DNA of 64,000 nt from Methanolobus vulcani (GTDB lineage Archaea; Halobacteriota; Methanosarcinia; Methanosarcinales; Methanosarcinaceae). The stretch covers positions 1 through 64,000 of the forward strand of contig NZ_VIAQ01000009.1 of NCBI RefSeq assembly GCF_006546655.1, given 5' to 3'. The notes beneath the pieces are model-generated. The model did no database searches, was not told the origin of the DNA, and saw only the letters and a program-made list of their open reading frames with translations. Position numbers and translations under genes: made by a program. Position 1 is the stretch's first letter; the number at the start of each line of letters is the position of its first letter. Positions 26,917 through 38,261 of the stretch are shown one piece after another.

Positions 26917-29900
26917 TCAGGCCATCTCCTTGTGATATTCATTGATTGATTTTACCTCGCCCTCACCCTGCTTCATTGTAACAATAGCATTAGCTGCTGC
27001 AATTGCTGCCTGGATGGTGGTGATGTAAGGTACCTTGAAATCGACTGCTGCACGGCGAATCCTTGAACCGTCTTCGCGTGAGAGCTTGTCTTCCGGTGTG
27101 TTAATGACAAGTGCCACTTCGTATCTGCGCATCATGTCAATAACATTCGGGCTGCCGTCATGCACCTTCCTGACGATTCCCATTTCCAGTCCATGTTCTG
27201 AAAGGAAATCTGCTGTACCTTTTGTACCAAGAAGTTCGATGCCTGCGCTTACAAGTTTCTGTGCTACATCAAGAAGTCCGTCCTGATCTTCCTCCTTCAC
27301 GGATAAAAAGACCTTTCCTGTAAGTGGTAAAAGGTTATCAGCACTAAGCTGTGCCTTAAAGAATGCCCTTCCGTAATCGGAATCAACACCCATTACCTCT
27401 CCGGTACTCTTCATTTCCGGACCAAGAAGCGGGTCTGCTCCAGGGAGCTTATCGAATGGCAGGAGGACTTCCTTTACGGAAACATGCTTGACCTTTGGTT
27501 CATCACATGTTGAATAACCCTGCTCTTCAAGTGTTTCTCCCATGATAACACGGGCTGCTATCTTTGCCAGTGGCAGTCCGACAGCTTTGGAAACAAATGG
27601 AATTGTCCTGCTAGAACGTGGATTTGCTTCAAGAACATAGACCTTGTCGCCTTTCTGTGCCATCTGGATGTTCACAAGACCCTTTACATTAAGTGCAAGG
27701 GCGATCTTGCGGGTATAATCACGTACGGTTTCAAGTACTTCATAAGAAAGTGACTGTGGTGGGATCACACATGCAGAGTCACCTGAGTGGACACCTGCTT
27801 CCTCGATGTGTTCCATGATAGCTCCGATAAGAACATCCTTGCCGTCACAGACTGCATCAACATCAATCTCAACCGCTCCCTCAAGGAAATCATCAATAAG
27901 AATTGGATGCTCTGGTGAAACTTTTACAGCCTCACGCATATACCTCTCAAGGTCATTCTGGTCGTAGACTATTTCCATTGCACGTCCGCCAAGAACGTAT
28001 GAAGGACGCACAAGCACAGGATAACCAATTCTTGTGGCAATCTCAATTGCTTGATCCTGTGAGGTTGCATAACCTGCATCAGGCTGATTTATTCCAATCT
28101 TGCTCATCCTGAGGTTGAACTTCTCACGGTCCTCTGCAACATCGATGTCTTCAGGTGATGTTCCAAGAATCACCGTCTTAAGATCGTTGCGTCTCTTAAG
28201 TTCCCTTTCAAGTGGGAGTGCAAGGTTTACTGAAGTCTGCCCTCCAAACTGTACAAGCACTGCACCAGGATTCTCCTTCTCGATTACATTCATCACATCT
28301 TCAAGTGTGAGAGGTTCGAAGAAGAGCTTGTCTGATGTATCGTAGTCAGTGGATACAGTCTCAGGGTTGTTATTGATAATGTGAGCTTCAATTCCTGCCT
28401 CGCGGATAGCAGCTACTGCATGTACTGTACAGTAGTCAAACTCGATTCCCTGTCCGATTCGTATCGGGCCGGAACCCAGGATCACTATCTTCTTGCGGTC
28501 AGATGGATTAGCTTCACACATCTGCTCATAGCATGAGTAATAATAAGGTGTTTCTGCAGCAAATTCTGCTGCACAAGTATCTACCATCTTATAGGTAGAG
28601 ATAATTCCTGCAGCACGCCTCTGGTCATTAATATCCTCGCGGGTTTTGCCAGTGAGTTCAGCAATACGTGCATCAGTAAAACCTGTCTGTTTTGCTTCAC
28701 GGAGAAGATCATCGGATATTGCTCCGGAGAATCCTTCTTCCCTGACCATGTCTTCCATATCAATGATATTCTTAAGCTTCCTAATGAAGAAAATATCAAT
28801 GCCAGTTAGACTGGAAACCTCTTCCACAGAGAAACCATTGCAGAGTGCGTGGTACATTACAAAGAGACGTTCACTTGTAGGAGTTTTGAGCAGCATCCTT
28901 GTTTCATTCTCTGACCATTCTTCTGTACCGAAGTTCATCTTGATGTCAAGAGAACGTACAGCTTTTAGAAGTGATTCTTCAATGGTACGGCCGATTGCCA
29001 TTACCTCACCGGTACTTTTCATAGCTGTTGTCAGTGTCTTGTCAGCATTGACAAACTTGTCAAATGGCCACCTTGGGATTTTGGTAACGATATAGTCAAT
29101 TGTAGGTTCGAATGATGCCGGTGTCTTCTTTGTGACATCGTTGAGGATCTCATCCAATGCCATTCCGATAGCTATCTTTGCTGTAACCTTGGCAATTGGA
29201 TAACCGGTTGCCTTGGAAGCAAGAGCTGATGAACGTGAAACACGTGGGTTTACTTCAACAATACGGTAGTCGCCGTCCTTTGCAGCGAACTGGATGTTAC
29301 ATCCACCTTCGATACCGAAGGTTCTGATAATCTTAATGGCTGCAGTCCTGAGCATCTGATGCTCTTCATCATTGAGGGTTTGTGATGGTGTAACTACAAT
29401 AGATTCACCTGTGTGGACACCCATTGGGTCAAGGTTTTCCATGTTACAGATTACAATACAGGTGTCATTTGCATCACGCATGACCTCATACTCGAATTCC
29501 TTCCAGCCTAGTACACTTTCTTCAATAAGTACTTGGTTGATACGGCTTCGGCGAAGACCTCTTTCTGTGATCTCAAGGAGTTCTTCCTTTGTGTGCGCAA
29601 TTCCGCCACCAGCACCACCAAGAGTGTATGCCGGACGGATAATAAGTGGTAATCCAAGCTCGTCAATAAGCTCTTCAGCTTCCTTAAGTGTGGAGATGGC
29701 CTTGCTTCGTGGGACTTTCTCACCAATGCTCTCCATGGTCTGCTTGAACAGTTCACGGTCCTCGGTGTTCTTGATCGCTTCAAGGTTTGTTCCAAGAAGC
29801 TTTACGTTATATTTCTCAAGGATACCATGCTCAGCAAGTTCACTGGTAATGTTAAGGCCGGTCTGACCTCCGATACCTGCAATGAGGCCGTCCGGTCTTT

Positions 29901-30141
29901 CCTTGGCAATGATCCTCTCGACAGCTTTCACTTCAAGAGGCTCGATGTAAACAGCATCTGCCATTTCAGGGTCGGTCATGATAGTTGCAGGGTTTGAGTT
30001 CACAAGCACAACTTCCAGTCCCTCTTCCTTAAGAGACTTGCATGCCTGGCTTCCTGAGAAGTCGAACTCTGCTGCCTGTCCGATCATAATAGGTCCTGAA
30101 CCTATCAGGAGTATTTTCTTAATGTCGTCACGTTTTGGCAT
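26917..30141 (-). CDS. carB: Carbamoyl-phosphate synthase large subunit
   Basis: This is a full-length (1,074 aa) synthetase chain with two homologous ATP-grasp halves: the N-terminal carboxyphosphate half begins [20 protein letters not shown], the second half [21 protein letters not shown]. Each half has the [12 protein letters not shown] or [11 protein letters not shown] clamp and an EVNPR or EANPR metal site. The C-terminal 130 residues form the MGS-like regulatory domain, ending near [14 protein letters not shown]. With CarA it makes carbamoyl phosphate from bicarbonate, glutamine ammonia and two ATP. It overlaps carA by one base (TAATG), so synthesis of the two subunits is coupled. Confidence 0.97.
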   Translation of the reverse strand: MPKRDDIKKILLIGSGPIMIGQAAEFDFSGSQACKSLKEEGLEVVLVNSNPATIMTDPEMADAVYIEPLEVKAVERIIAKERPDGLIAGIGGQTGLNITSELAEHGILEKYNVKLLGTNLEAIKNTEDRELFKQTMESIGEKVPRSKAISTLKEAEELIDELGLPLIIRPAYTLGGAGGGIAHTKEELLEITERGLRRSRINQVLIEESVLGWKEFEYEVMRDANDTCIVICNMENLDPMGVHTGESIVVTPSQTLNDEEHQMLRTAAIKIIRTFGIEGGCNIQFAAKDGDYRIVEVNPRVSRSSALASKATGYPIAKVTAKIAIGMALDEILNDVTKKTPASFEPTIDYIVTKIPRWPFDKFVNADKTLTTAMKSTGEVMAIGRTIEESLLKAVRSLDIKMNFGTEEWSENETRMLLKTPTSERLFVMYHALCNGFSVEEVSSLTGIDIFFIRKLKNIIDMEDMVREEGFSGAISDDLLREAKQTGFTDARIAELTGKTREDINDQRRAAGIISTYKMVDTCAAEFAAETPYYYSCYEQMCEANPSDRKKIVILGSGPIRIGQGIEFDYCTVHAVAAIREAGIEAHIINNNPETVSTDYDTSDKLFFEPLTLEDVMNVIEKENPGAVLVQFGGQTSVNLALPLERELKRRNDLKTVILGTSPEDIDVAEDREKFNLRMSKIGINQPDAGYATSQDQAIEIATRIGYPVLVRPSYVLGGRAMEIVYDQNDLERYMREAVKVSPEHPILIDDFLEGAVEIDVDAVCDGKDVLIGAIMEHIEEAGVHSGDSACVIPPQSLSYEVLETVRDYTRKIALALNVKGLVNIQMAQKGDKVYVLEANPRSSRTIPFVSKAVGLPLAKIAARVIMGETLEEQGYSTCDEPKVKHVSVKEVLLPFDKLPGADPLLGPEMKSTGEVMGVDSDYGRAFFKAQLSADNLLPLTGKVFLSVKEEDQDGLLDVAQKLVSAGIELLGTKGTADFLSEHGLEMGIVRKVHDGSPNVIDMMRRYEVALVINTPEDKLSREDGSRIRRAAVDFKVPYITTIQAAIAAANAIVTMKQGEGEVKSINEYHKEMA

Positions 30142-31238
30142 TATTTCTTTCCTCCTGCGAGTTTGAGAACCTTACTAAAGAACAGGTTTTCAGTATCCTG
30201 TGGACCGGGATGCGCATCTGGGTGGTACTGCACGCTGAACATGTCCAGATACTTGTGTGCTATACCTTCCACTGTTTTATCATTGGTATTATACTGTGTA
30301 ACTTCCACTTCTGCCTCTTCAAAGGAATTACCATCAACTGCAAAACCGTGGTTCTGGGAAGTGATGTGTACGATTCCGGTCTCAAGGTCCTTTACAGGCT
30401 GGTTTGCTCCCCTGTGCCCGAACTTCAGTTTGTATGTCTCTGCTCCAAGTGCAAGGGACATGATCTGGTGACCAAGACAAATTCCTACAATTGGCAGTTC
30501 ACCTGTGAAGTGCTTTACTGCAGAAATTGCATTCTGTGCCTGCAATGGGTCTCCTGGTCCGTTTGATATGAACAGGAGGTCAGGGTCATAGGACTCTATG
30601 GTTGAAATGGATGAGTTTCCTGGTACTACAGTTACATCCATACCCCTTGCCAGAAGGCTCCTTTCAATACTGAGCTTACGACCGCAGTCAACAAGCACAA
30701 CATTGAGTGGATTGTAAGGGTCCCTGCTTGGGCTTTCAAGCTTGAAAGGCTCTGGACAGCTTACCTGTGAAATAAAATCAATATCAGAAATGCTCTTCTG
30801 TGCACGGGCAATTCTTACTGCCTCCTCCCCATCGTCACTGCCATTGATGAGGGCTGCACGCATAGTTCCATGCTCACGTGTTTTGATGGTGAGCATACGT
30901 GTGTCCACGCCTGCGATGCCGGGCTTGCCTTCTTCCTCCATAAGCTGATAGATAGTCTTTTTTCCTAGGTGGTGAGATGGCTTGGGACATGCCTCCCTGA
31001 CCACAAGACCTTCAGCCTTAACAGCATCGGATTCCATACAGTTGCCACTGACACCGTAATTGCCGATGAGAGGATAAGTAAACATAAGAATCTGGCCTTT
31101 ATATGAAGGGTCTGTTAGAGCCTCCTCATAACCAGTATATTGAGTTGTGAAAACAAGTTCGCCGGAAACGATACCTTCAGCACCGAAGCCGGTGCCTTTT
31201 ATAATTGTCCCATCTTCTAATCCTAATACTGCATTCAT
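30141..31238 (-). CDS. carA: Carbamoyl-phosphate synthase small (glutaminase) subunit
   Basis: This is the class I glutamine amidotransferase subunit that hydrolyses glutamine and passes ammonia to CarB. The N-terminal CarA domain starts [14 protein letters not shown] and includes [11 protein letters not shown]; the catalytic triad is visible as GICLGHQ (Cys about residue 253) and the C-terminal [12 protein letters not shown] start at ATG 31238, which fits the family; ATG 31259 would add seven residues. Length is about 365 aa, normal. A perfect hairpin at 31291-31311 lies 50-70 nt upstream and may belong to its leader or to the end of the previous gene. Confidence 0.95.
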   Translation of the reverse strand: MNAVLGLEDGTIIKGTGFGAEGIVSGELVFTTQYTGYEEALTDPSYKGQILMFTYPLIGNYGVSGNCMESDAVKAEGLVVREACPKPSHHLGKKTIYQLMEEEGKPGIAGVDTRMLTIKTREHGTMRAALINGSDDGEEAVRIARAQKSISDIDFISQVSCPEPFKLESPSRDPYNPLNVVLVDCGRKLSIERSLLARGMDVTVVPGNSSISTIESYDPDLLFISNGPGDPLQAQNAISAVKHFTGELPIVGICLGHQIMSLALGAETYKLKFGHRGANQPVKDLETGIVHITSQNHGFAVDGNSFEEAEVEVTQYNTNDKTVEGIAHKYLDMFSVQYHPDAHPGPQDTENLFFSKVLKLAGGKK

Positions 31239-31290
31239 CTTTTGAACCTGCGAATACATGTAAGGAATAGGCTATAAGCGTTGCGATGGC

Positions 31291-31311
31291 CTCTCTACTT
31301 TTTGTAGAGAG
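31291..31311. promoter_or_regulatory. Perfect 8-bp hairpin between the propeller gene and carA
   Basis: CTCTCTAC (31291-31298) and GTAGAGAG (31304-31311) are perfect arms around five T. On the minus strand no T-run follows the stem, so it is not a typical intrinsic terminator. It sits in the gap before carAB and could be an operator or an RNA leader element. Confidence 0.4.
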
Positions 31312-31331
31312 TGCCGGTGTATTGTTAAAGA

Positions 31332-32438
31332 TTATGAGATTTTACGCAGGAATGTACCTACTATGAGGACCACAAACAGGAATGATCCCAAAAGAACTAT
31401 ACCAATGAACTCTCTGGGCTTGTTTGCTGCATAGTCACGCAGTTTGAGCATATACTCATTGTCTATGACCTTTTCACTGACTTCCGGAACGTCATCATCA
31501 ACTTCCTCAAGTTCAATACTGTCGTTCTCAACCGTCATAACCCATATATTGAACTCCCCGTCCTTGTTGGATATGTATGCTATTTTTCTTCCGTCAGGAC
31601 TCCATGCGGGTGCTCTTTCATCAGAAAGGTCATTGGTGAGTTTCATGTGTGAACTGCCATCTGCACTTAATATCCAGAGGTCATAATCCCCGCCAACATT
31701 GGATGTGTAAACGATAGAGTTTCCATCAGGACTGTAGGATGGTTCTATATTATTATATGTATCACTTGTAAGTTGTACAGGTTTTACAGCATTTACACCA
31801 ATGGTAAAAATGTCTCCATTTGCAGAATAAACAATGGTGTTTCCATCCGGGTTCCATGAGGGTGAGCTTTCATCCCCCGCTGCATCTGTAAGTCTATTAT
31901 TGTCTGTCCCATTAGGTGACATGGTCCATATGTCATAGTTTCCGGAAACCCTTGAAGAATATACCACTAAATTTCCATCCGGACTTACAGCAGGATTTCG
32001 GGAATCAGCAGTTTCAGTTAGTTTTACCCCTTCACTACCATCACTTTTCATAACATGAATACTGATATAGCGTGCAGAAAACGCTTTTTTACTCTCGGTT
32101 GCAAAATAGATCTTAGAACCATCTTCATTAAAGACCGGTTCTCCTTCCCATGCCATGCCATCATAGAGTTTCTTCTGTCCTGAACCATCGCTGTTCATTA
32201 TCCATATTGCCTGGTTGGCAGCATAAACAATTTTCTTGCTGTCCGGACTCCATGAAGGATGGTTGGCATTAGTTGTATTTGTAAGTTTTACATCACTCTC
32301 AATAACAGGAGCTGCTGATGAATATGAGATGAATAATATCAAAAAAGAGAGCAAGAGGAGTTTTCTTGTTACCCTCTTCCTGCTTATAATTTCCCTGTTT
32401 ATCAATTTCCGGGACTGAATAGTAAAAAGTGACCACAT
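31332..32438 (-). CDS. Membrane-anchored TolB-like beta-propeller protein
   Basis: This 368-residue exported protein has a basic N-terminus and hydrophobic segment (LLLLSFLILFISYSSAAP) as signal peptide. It is followed by six repeats of the TolB/WD40-like type, each with a W(S/N)PDG or SPDGN core (for example SPSWNPDGNTIVYSA, APAWSPDGRKIAYIS). It then has an acidic linker and a C-terminal transmembrane helix (IGIVLLGSFLFVVLIVG) with a short basic tail. It should therefore be a propeller displayed on the outer face and anchored at its C-terminus. Such proteins bind peptides or partner proteins; the partner is unknown. It starts 11 nt after the gatE stop, and no ribosome site is evident, so translation may depend on coupling with gatE. 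Confidence 0.75.
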   Translation of the reverse strand: MWSLFTIQSRKLINREIISRKRVTRKLLLLSFLILFISYSSAAPVIESDVKLTNTTNANHPSWSPDSKKIVYAANQAIWIMNSDGSGQKKLYDGMAWEGEPVFNEDGSKIYFATESKKAFSARYISIHVMKSDGSEGVKLTETADSRNPAVSPDGNLVVYSSRVSGNYDIWTMSPNGTDNNRLTDAAGDESSPSWNPDGNTIVYSANGDIFTIGVNAVKPVQLTSDTYNNIEPSYSPDGNSIVYTSNVGGDYDLWILSADGSSHMKLTNDLSDERAPAWSPDGRKIAYISNKDGEFNIWVMTVENDSIELEEVDDDVPEVSEKVIDNEYMLKLRDYAANKPREFIGIVLLGSFLFVVLIVGTFLRKIS

Positions 32439-32448
32439 CAGAGGTATA

Positions 32449-34350
32449 TTATATATTAAGGTATTTATTAATCTTTTGTTTTAATATTTCACTTATGGTC
32501 TTGCCGTCGACTTTTCCTCTTACCTCAGCCATTACAACTCCCATAAGAGGACCAACGGCTGCCATGCCTTTTTCCTTTACGAAATCCTGACGCTCTTTGA
32601 TTACAGCCTCAACCATGCTTTCAACATCAGACAGGTCAATACTGCCCAGTCCTAATTTCTCAGCCGCATCCTTTGCACAGAGTTGCGGTTCATTTGCAAG
32701 TGCACGGAGCAAAGCATCGATGGCTTCCTTTGCGGCTCCTCCCTCTGCAATCAGGTTACAGACATCAATGAAGTGTTTGTCTTCAAGATTATCAATCTCA
32801 ACCCCGTCACGTTTCAGTTCCGGCAGTGTTCCGGTAAGAGTTCTGACAACAAGTGTCGCATTGACATTCTCGTTGTCTCCAAGAATTTCCATGATCTCTT
32901 CAAACAGTGGAAGGTATGTGGAATAAGCTATCTTTCCAGCAAGTTCTTTGTGAAGTCCGAATTCTGACTCAAAGCGCTTTGCACGCTCTGTGAGTAGTTC
33001 AGGCATTTCAATAGATTCAAAGTATTCCTTTGAGATATTTACCTGTGGCACATCGGTTTCAGGATACATCCTTGCTGCTCCCGGAAGCGGTCTTAGGTAG
33101 GAGTTGTTCCCATCTGGAAGTGACCTGCGTGTTTCTTCAGGAATTCCTTCCAGGGCTTCCTTTGCACGGATTATCACACTTTCCATGGCACCTCTTGCAC
33201 GTACTTCGCGGTCAGCGACCATTACAACAGCATCGTTCTCTTCAGCACCAAGCTCTGTACGCATTGCCTGAACTTCCTCTTCTGAAACACCGTAAGCCGG
33301 AAGTTCGTCTGTGTGGAAGATTCCTCCTACGCCTGATGTTTTTGCACGGTCTGAGAATTCGGTACCAAGACGTCTTCCAGGTTGAACTTCCCTGCCAACA
33401 TATCCGTCAAATCCACGGAGCAGGACGGCATAAACTTTGCCTTTCTTGCTGGTCTTTTTGATGACCTTGGACTGTGTTTCCTTGAAAATATCGGTTACAT
33501 CGAAAATAGTGTCACATACAGATGCATTGCGCTCAAGTAACTCATCTCTAATTGCAAGGAGATTTACCTGGCGCTCTACCTCACGCTCAACAATGGTCTC
33601 TATCATATCGAGTGCCTGCACGCCTTTCAGTTCTACACGTGCACCTTTTGCGATTGAAATATTTACATCCTGACGTATGGTTCCAAGTCCACGCTTTACC
33701 TTTCCTGTGGAACGAAGCAGCATACCTATCTGCTGTGCAGTTTCCTTTGCATGCTGTGGTGAGATTATATCAGGATCGGTTCCGATCTCAACAAGTGGAA
33801 TACCAAGACGGTCAAGAGAGTATATTATAGAATCTCCCTGGTCTTCGATCTTCTGGCATGCCTCTTCCTCAAGACAGAGTACACCGACACCAACAGGGCC
33901 TACTGAAGTGTCAAGATAACCGTCCTTTGCAAGGAAAGCTGTTCTCTGGAAACCGGATGTGTTTGAACCGTCAACTACGATCTTACGCATCATATGTACC
34001 TGATCCACAGGAACCATGTTCAGCAGCTTGGTGATACTCAGAGCGATCTCAAGAGCTTCCTTGTTGACCTCTGTTGGAGGCTCATCGTCATTCTCTACAA
34101 GACAGGTCGTGTCGTATGCCTTGTAAATATACTTACGTTTGAGCTTGGACTGTTCAAGGGCAGCCCTGTCAGTTTCTCCCATTTCACTGGCTGTTGGGCG
34201 GAGATAGCGGAAGAACTCATGGTTTGATTCTTCTATGTTTCTAATCTGTGTCGGGCAATTGCAGAACAACTTACATTTTGAATCAAGTTGCTGGTGAATT
34301 TCAAGCCCGCATTTCAGGCCAAGTTCTCTGTAATCGAATTTATCGCTCAT
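32449..34350 (-). CDS. gatE: Glutamyl-tRNA(Gln) amidotransferase subunit E
   Basis: This is the archaeal-type GatE (about 633 aa) that, with GatD, converts Glu-tRNA(Gln) to Gln-tRNA(Gln). The N-terminal cradle domain begins with [15 protein letters not shown], as in GatB/GatE, and contains [12 protein letters not shown] and [13 protein letters not shown]. The GatE-specific insertion related to aspartyl-tRNA synthetase follows ([18 protein letters not shown]), and the C-terminal helical and YqeY-like tail binds the tRNA D-loop ([17 protein letters not shown]). GGTGAGATC upstream selects ATG 34350 over ATG 34365. GatD is not in the window. A TATA box at about 34410-34420 serves this minus-strand unit. 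Confidence 0.95.
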   Translation of the reverse strand: MSDKFDYRELGLKCGLEIHQQLDSKCKLFCNCPTQIRNIEESNHEFFRYLRPTASEMGETDRAALEQSKLKRKYIYKAYDTTCLVENDDEPPTEVNKEALEIALSITKLLNMVPVDQVHMMRKIVVDGSNTSGFQRTAFLAKDGYLDTSVGPVGVGVLCLEEEACQKIEDQGDSIIYSLDRLGIPLVEIGTDPDIISPQHAKETAQQIGMLLRSTGKVKRGLGTIRQDVNISIAKGARVELKGVQALDMIETIVEREVERQVNLLAIRDELLERNASVCDTIFDVTDIFKETQSKVIKKTSKKGKVYAVLLRGFDGYVGREVQPGRRLGTEFSDRAKTSGVGGIFHTDELPAYGVSEEEVQAMRTELGAEENDAVVMVADREVRARGAMESVIIRAKEALEGIPEETRRSLPDGNNSYLRPLPGAARMYPETDVPQVNISKEYFESIEMPELLTERAKRFESEFGLHKELAGKIAYSTYLPLFEEIMEILGDNENVNATLVVRTLTGTLPELKRDGVEIDNLEDKHFIDVCNLIAEGGAAKEAIDALLRALANEPQLCAKDAAEKLGLGSIDLSDVESMVEAVIKERQDFVKEKGMAAVGPLMGVVMAEVRGKVDGKTISEILKQKINKYLNI

Positions 34351-34702
34351 AAGTGATCTCACCAAGTTAGTTTCGCATACGTCGGTTTACACATCAAACA
34401 GCCTCAGGATGTATAAAGTTATTGTTGCGAATTCTGGTGGATACTGGTAAATCCTGCCCAATCCTGATATTTAACGTGCCGCATAATTTGGGGAGTTCAC
34501 GGCGAGATTTCCAAAAATACCTTTTTTTCAATTGAAACTAATTTGAGTATATGGTTCTTAATGATTGATTATGAGAAATAATGAAAACAGCGTGCGAAGC
34601 GTTTATATGTTAAAATTCTATAGAAAAGCATGTTAAAATCAATTATTAATCATGATATATACGAAACAATCATGACAAATCCGAAATACACAGGGATCTA
34701 AA
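34351..34702. other. Divergent promoter region between gatE and the hdr operon
   Basis: This 352-base region contains the gatE promoter on the minus strand (ACTTTATACAT at about 34410) and the hdr promoter on the plus strand (TTTATATG at 34602-34609). The decamer ATGTTAAAAT occurs twice, at 34606-34615 and 34629-34638, spanning the expected hdr start site. There is no gene of its own. Confidence 0.5.
34602..34609 (+). promoter_or_regulatory. Predicted TATA box of the hdrCBA operon
   Basis: TTTATATG lies about 100 nt upstream of hdrC, with transcription expected near 34630 and a leader of about 70 nt. The repeated ATGTTAAAAT (34606 and 34629) overlaps the box and the start, so it may be a regulator site. 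Confidence 0.4.
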
Positions 34703-35248
34703 ATGATATCCAATATAGAACGCTGCTACCAATGTGGTCAATGTACATCTGTCTGTCCGATGGGAGAACAGGAACAAACTTACAGGATCCGCAGGTTCCT
34801 CCAGATGGAAAAGCTGGGTCTTGAAACTGAAGAGAGTATGGTGGTTCCTTTCATCTTTTACTGTACCACCTGCTACAAATGTCAGGACAACTGCCCGCAG
34901 GGTGTGAACCTTGTGGATGCAGTTCTGGCTATCAGGGAAAAAGCCGTTCATAAAGGAAAGATGCTTGAGGCTCATAAGAAAGTAGGTCAGATGCTCATAA
35001 ACTACGGCCACGCTGTACCAACCAACACAGACGCCATGGAAAAGAGGGGACTTCTTGGCCTGGAGGAAAGACCACCTACAGTACAGGCTTCTATCGAAGG
35101 ATTAAGTGAGATCAAGACTCTCATGAGACTTACAGGTTTTGATAAACTCGTTGCAGAATCCGAAGTAGAAGAACAGCTCACTGAGAACGCAGCAATGGTG
35201 CAGCAGGCAGACTTCACCCAGCAGCAGGTAGCTGAGGAGAAAGCATGA
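34703..35248 (+). CDS. hdrC: CoB-CoM heterodisulfide reductase subunit C
   Basis: This is a 181-residue soluble iron-sulfur subunit. Two [4Fe-4S] motifs are seen: CYQCGQCTSVCP at residues 8-19 and CTTCYKCQDNCPQG near residue 54. It carries electrons from HdrA to the catalytic HdrB in the cytoplasmic HdrABC complex. Ribosome site AGGGATC precedes ATG 34703. The C-terminal 60 residues are Glu/Gln-rich. The stop overlaps the start of hdrB as ATGA. It is the HdrC of HdrABC type, not the membrane-linked HdrE partner system. Confidence 0.92.
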   Translation: MISNIERCYQCGQCTSVCPMGEQEQTYRIRRFLQMEKLGLETEESMVVPFIFYCTTCYKCQDNCPQGVNLVDAVLAIREKAVHKGKMLEAHKKVGQMLINYGHAVPTNTDAMEKRGLLGLEERPPTVQASIEGLSEIKTLMRLTGFDKLVAESEVEEQLTENAAMVQQADFTQQQVAEEKA

Positions 35249-36147
35249 GCAACCTGTCCCTTTTCCTCGGTTGTGTGGCACCTAACCGTTATCCTGGTAT
35301 TGAGGCTGCTACAAAAAAGACCTTTTCAAAGCTTGGCATAGAGCTTGACGACCTTGAAGGTGCATCATGTTGTCCGGCTCCGGGAGTGTTCAGGTCTTTT
35401 GATAAAACCACCTGGCTGACACTTGCTTCCAGGAATATAGCTCTCTCTGAGGAAATGGACGACGACCTGCTTACAATATGTAATGGATGTTACAGTACAC
35501 TGAAAGAAGCTGAAACCGAACTGAAAAAGGATTCCGGGCTGAAAAAGGAAGTCAATGAAAAGCTCTTTGAAACCGGTCACGAGTTCAGGGGCCAGCACGA
35601 TGTCCGCCATGTTATTGAGTATCTCTATCAGAACATTGGTGTTGACGGTATCAGGGAAATTGTTTCCAATCAACTGGATCTCAGGGTTGCAGTTCATTAC
35701 GGCTGCCACCTTGTCCAGCCTCTCAAGGAAGCCGGTTCTGGGCTTGTCACAAACGACATCACATTCTTCGATGAACTTGTGGAAGCCACAGGCGCCAAAA
35801 GCATTGATTACGAGGACAAGATGATGTGCTGCGGAGCCGGTGGAGGAGCAAGGGCAGCCGTCCAGGATGCAACTCTCAGGATAACCGAGAAGAAGCTCCA
35901 GAATATGATAGAGGAACAGGTGGATTGCATTGTCAATGCATGTCCGTTCTGTCATCTCCAGTTCGATTCAGGACAGCAGGACATCAACAAGAATTCCGGC
36001 ACAAATTATGAGATCCCGGTACTGCACTACACACAGCTTCTGGGACTTGCAATGGGTTTTTCCCCGGAAGAACTCGGAATTAATCTTAACAGCACAAACA
36101 CTGCTGTGTTCATTCAAAGGATAAAGGAAGGCTTTGTCACGGCCTGA
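35245..36147 (+). CDS. hdrB: CoB-CoM heterodisulfide reductase subunit B
   Basis: This is the catalytic subunit that reduces CoM-S-S-CoB on two noncubane [4Fe-4S] clusters. Both CCG motifs are present: the first from GCVAP through SCCPAPG to CNGCYS, the second HYGCHL, MMCCGAGGGA and CPFCHLQ. Length 300 aa is normal. It starts 4 nt inside hdrC (ATGA). After its stop comes a 131-nt gap with a T-rich stretch and a short GGCG/CGCC dyad (36242-36257) before hdrA, so hdrA may have an additional promoter or the transcript may be processed there. Confidence 0.95.
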   Translation: MSNLSLFLGCVAPNRYPGIEAATKKTFSKLGIELDDLEGASCCPAPGVFRSFDKTTWLTLASRNIALSEEMDDDLLTICNGCYSTLKEAETELKKDSGLKKEVNEKLFETGHEFRGQHDVRHVIEYLYQNIGVDGIREIVSNQLDLRVAVHYGCHLVQPLKEAGSGLVTNDITFFDELVEATGAKSIDYEDKMMCCGAGGGARAAVQDATLRITEKKLQNMIEEQVDCIVNACPFCHLQFDSGQQDINKNSGTNYEIPVLHYTQLLGLAMGFSPEELGINLNSTNTAVFIQRIKEGFVTA

Positions 36148-36278
36148 TTTTATCCTTGATCTTCTTTATGATGATAAAAACGGAAAAAAGAAACTAAAAG
36201 CTGACAACGGAAAAACGTAATTTTTACTTTTATTTTTAAACGGCGATAGTCTACGCCATGAAAAAAGGGTGATGAAAT

Positions 36279-38261
36279 TTGGCTCAGAGTGAAATAAATG
36301 ATGATACTAAAAACACGGATGAACCCAGAATTGGAGTATTTATCTGTGAATGCGGAGTAAACATCGGAGGTGTCATTGACTGCCATGCAGTCGCAGATTA
36401 TGCAGGTACACTTCCTGATGTAATACGCTCCTCGGTAAATAAATACACCTGCAGTGACTCCGGCCAGTCCGAGATCAAGCAGGCAATAAAGGATAATAAC
36501 CTCAACCGTGTGCTTGTTGCAGCATGTACACCGAAAACCCACGAACCGATATTCAGGGCCTGTGTGGAAGAAGCAGGACTCAACCCTTACCTTTTTGAGT
36601 TCGTGAACATCAGGGAACACTGCAGCTGGATTCACATGCAGGAAAAGGAAGCTGCAACAGAGAAAGCATGTGAGCTTGTACGCATGGGAGTTTCCAGGGC
36701 TTCAAAGCTTGAACCACTGCAGTCCAACGAGGTTCCGGTAACAAATACAGCACTGGTCATCGGTGCCGGTGTTGCAGGTATGCAGTCAGCACTTGATATT
36801 GCTGATATGGGTTACAAGGTCTACCTAGTTGAAAAGAATCCATCCATCGGCGGAAAGATGGCCCAGCTTGACAAGACCTTCCCGACAAATGATTGCAGTA
36901 TCTGTATCCTTGGTCCGAAGATGGTAGAGGTTGCAAGAAATAAGAATATTGAGCTTATGACCTACTCCGAAGTTGAGGAAGTGGATGGTTATGTTGGTAA
37001 CTTTAAGGTAAAGGTCAGGCACAAGGCACGCTATGTTGATGTAAACACATGTACTGGCTGTGGACTCTGTGTGGAAAAATGTCCGGTTGAAGTCCCGAAT
37101 ACCGAGTTCAACGAAGGAATAGGAACCCGCAAAGCTATCTACGTACCATTCCCACAGGCTGTTCCACTTAGAGCTGTTATTGATAAGTCAGTATGTATCG
37201 ACTGTGGTGCATGTTCCAGAGCTTGCAGCAGCAATTCTATAATTATGGAACAGGAAGACACATTCTCCGAACTGGATATTGGTGTTATAGTTGTCACAGC
37301 AGGTTTTGATGTTTATGACCCTGAACCAACACACGATTTCGGATACGGACTTTACGATAATGTAATTACAGGTATGGAACTAGAACGTCTGATAAATGCC
37401 AGCGGACCTACAATGGGCAAGGTTGTCAGGCCAAGCGATGTAAAGCCACCTAAGAAGGTTGGTTTTATCCAGTGTGTAGGAAGCAGGGACAAGAAGCGTA
37501 ACAGATATTGTTCCAGTTTCTGTTGCATGTACGCTCTCAAGGATGCTCAGCTTATCAGGGAGAAATACCCGGATTCTGAAGTATATATTATGTACATGGA
37601 CATGAGAACCCCGTTCAGAAACTATGAGGAATTCTACGACAGGGCAAGGGACATGGGAATTCGCTTCATCAGGGGTAAACCCGGAAAGGTCACAGAGAAT
37701 GAGGATAATGGCCTGAAGGTACGTGTTGAGGACACGCTTACAAATGATATAATTGACCTTGACCTTGACCTGCTGGTTCTCAGTGTCGGTGCAGTTTCAA
37801 GTGAAAGCACTGAACGCATACGTCAGATTCTCAAGGTTAGCAGGGCAGCTGATGGTTTCCTGATGGAAGCGCATCCAAAGCTCAAGCCTGTTGATACAAC
37901 ACTGGACGGTATTTTCATAGGCGGTGTCAGTCAGGGGCCAAAGGACATTCCGTATTCAGTTTCACAGGGAAGTGCATGCGCTGCCCGTGCAACTCGTTAT
38001 CTGGCACAGGGTAAGGCAATAACTGAAGGAATCACCGTTGAAGTAAATCCTGACATCTGTGTTGCATGTGGAATTTGTGTGCCAATGTGTCCTTTCCAGG
38101 CTCTTTCAATCGAGGACGGAAAACTGAATATCATCAAAGCACTCTGCAAAGGCTGTGGAACATGTGCTGTAGCCTGTCCGACTGGTGCATTGCAGCAGAA
38201 TCATTTCAGAAATGACCAGCTTCTGGCACAGGTTAAGAATGTATTCACCTTTGAGGAGTAA
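36279..38261 (+). CDS. hdrA: Heterodisulfide reductase subunit A (flavin-bifurcating type, unfused)
   Basis: This is a 660-residue HdrA. The N-terminal domain has the [15 protein letters not shown] cysteines; the FAD-binding motif [13 protein letters not shown] starts near residue 155; ferredoxin motifs are [12 protein letters not shown] (about 257), [12 protein letters not shown] (about 306, with the last proline replaced), [12 protein letters not shown] (about 594) and [12 protein letters not shown] (about 622). HdrA is the site of flavin-based electron bifurcation between a two-electron donor, ferredoxin and HdrB. The start is TTG 36279, five nt after GGGTGATG. It lacks the C-terminal MvhD fusion of the second HdrA in this window; a separate mvhD follows with a one-base overlap. 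Confidence 0.93.
   Translation: MAQSEINDDTKNTDEPRIGVFICECGVNIGGVIDCHAVADYAGTLPDVIRSSVNKYTCSDSGQSEIKQAIKDNNLNRVLVAACTPKTHEPIFRACVEEAGLNPYLFEFVNIREHCSWIHMQEKEAATEKACELVRMGVSRASKLEPLQSNEVPVTNTALVIGAGVAGMQSALDIADMGYKVYLVEKNPSIGGKMAQLDKTFPTNDCSICILGPKMVEVARNKNIELMTYSEVEEVDGYVGNFKVKVRHKARYVDVNTCTGCGLCVEKCPVEVPNTEFNEGIGTRKAIYVPFPQAVPLRAVIDKSVCIDCGACSRACSSNSIIMEQEDTFSELDIGVIVVTAGFDVYDPEPTHDFGYGLYDNVITGMELERLINASGPTMGKVVRPSDVKPPKKVGFIQCVGSRDKKRNRYCSSFCCMYALKDAQLIREKYPDSEVYIMYMDMRTPFRNYEEFYDRARDMGIRFIRGKPGKVTENEDNGLKVRVEDTLTNDIIDLDLDLLVLSVGAVSSESTERIRQILKVSRAADGFLMEAHPKLKPVDTTLDGIFIGGVSQGPKDIPYSVSQGSACAARATRYLAQGKAITEGITVEVNPDICVACGICVPMCPFQALSIEDGKLNIIKALCKGCGTCAVACPTGALQQNHFRNDQLLAQVKNVFTFEE

Noticed and set aside
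28646-29095. 149-codon plus-strand frame
   Set aside because: It is antisense to carB, Ser/Arg-rich, with no family motif.
35365-35955. 196-codon minus-strand frame
   Set aside because: It is antisense to hdrB, whose catalytic CCG motifs are intact; no independent motif or ribosome site.
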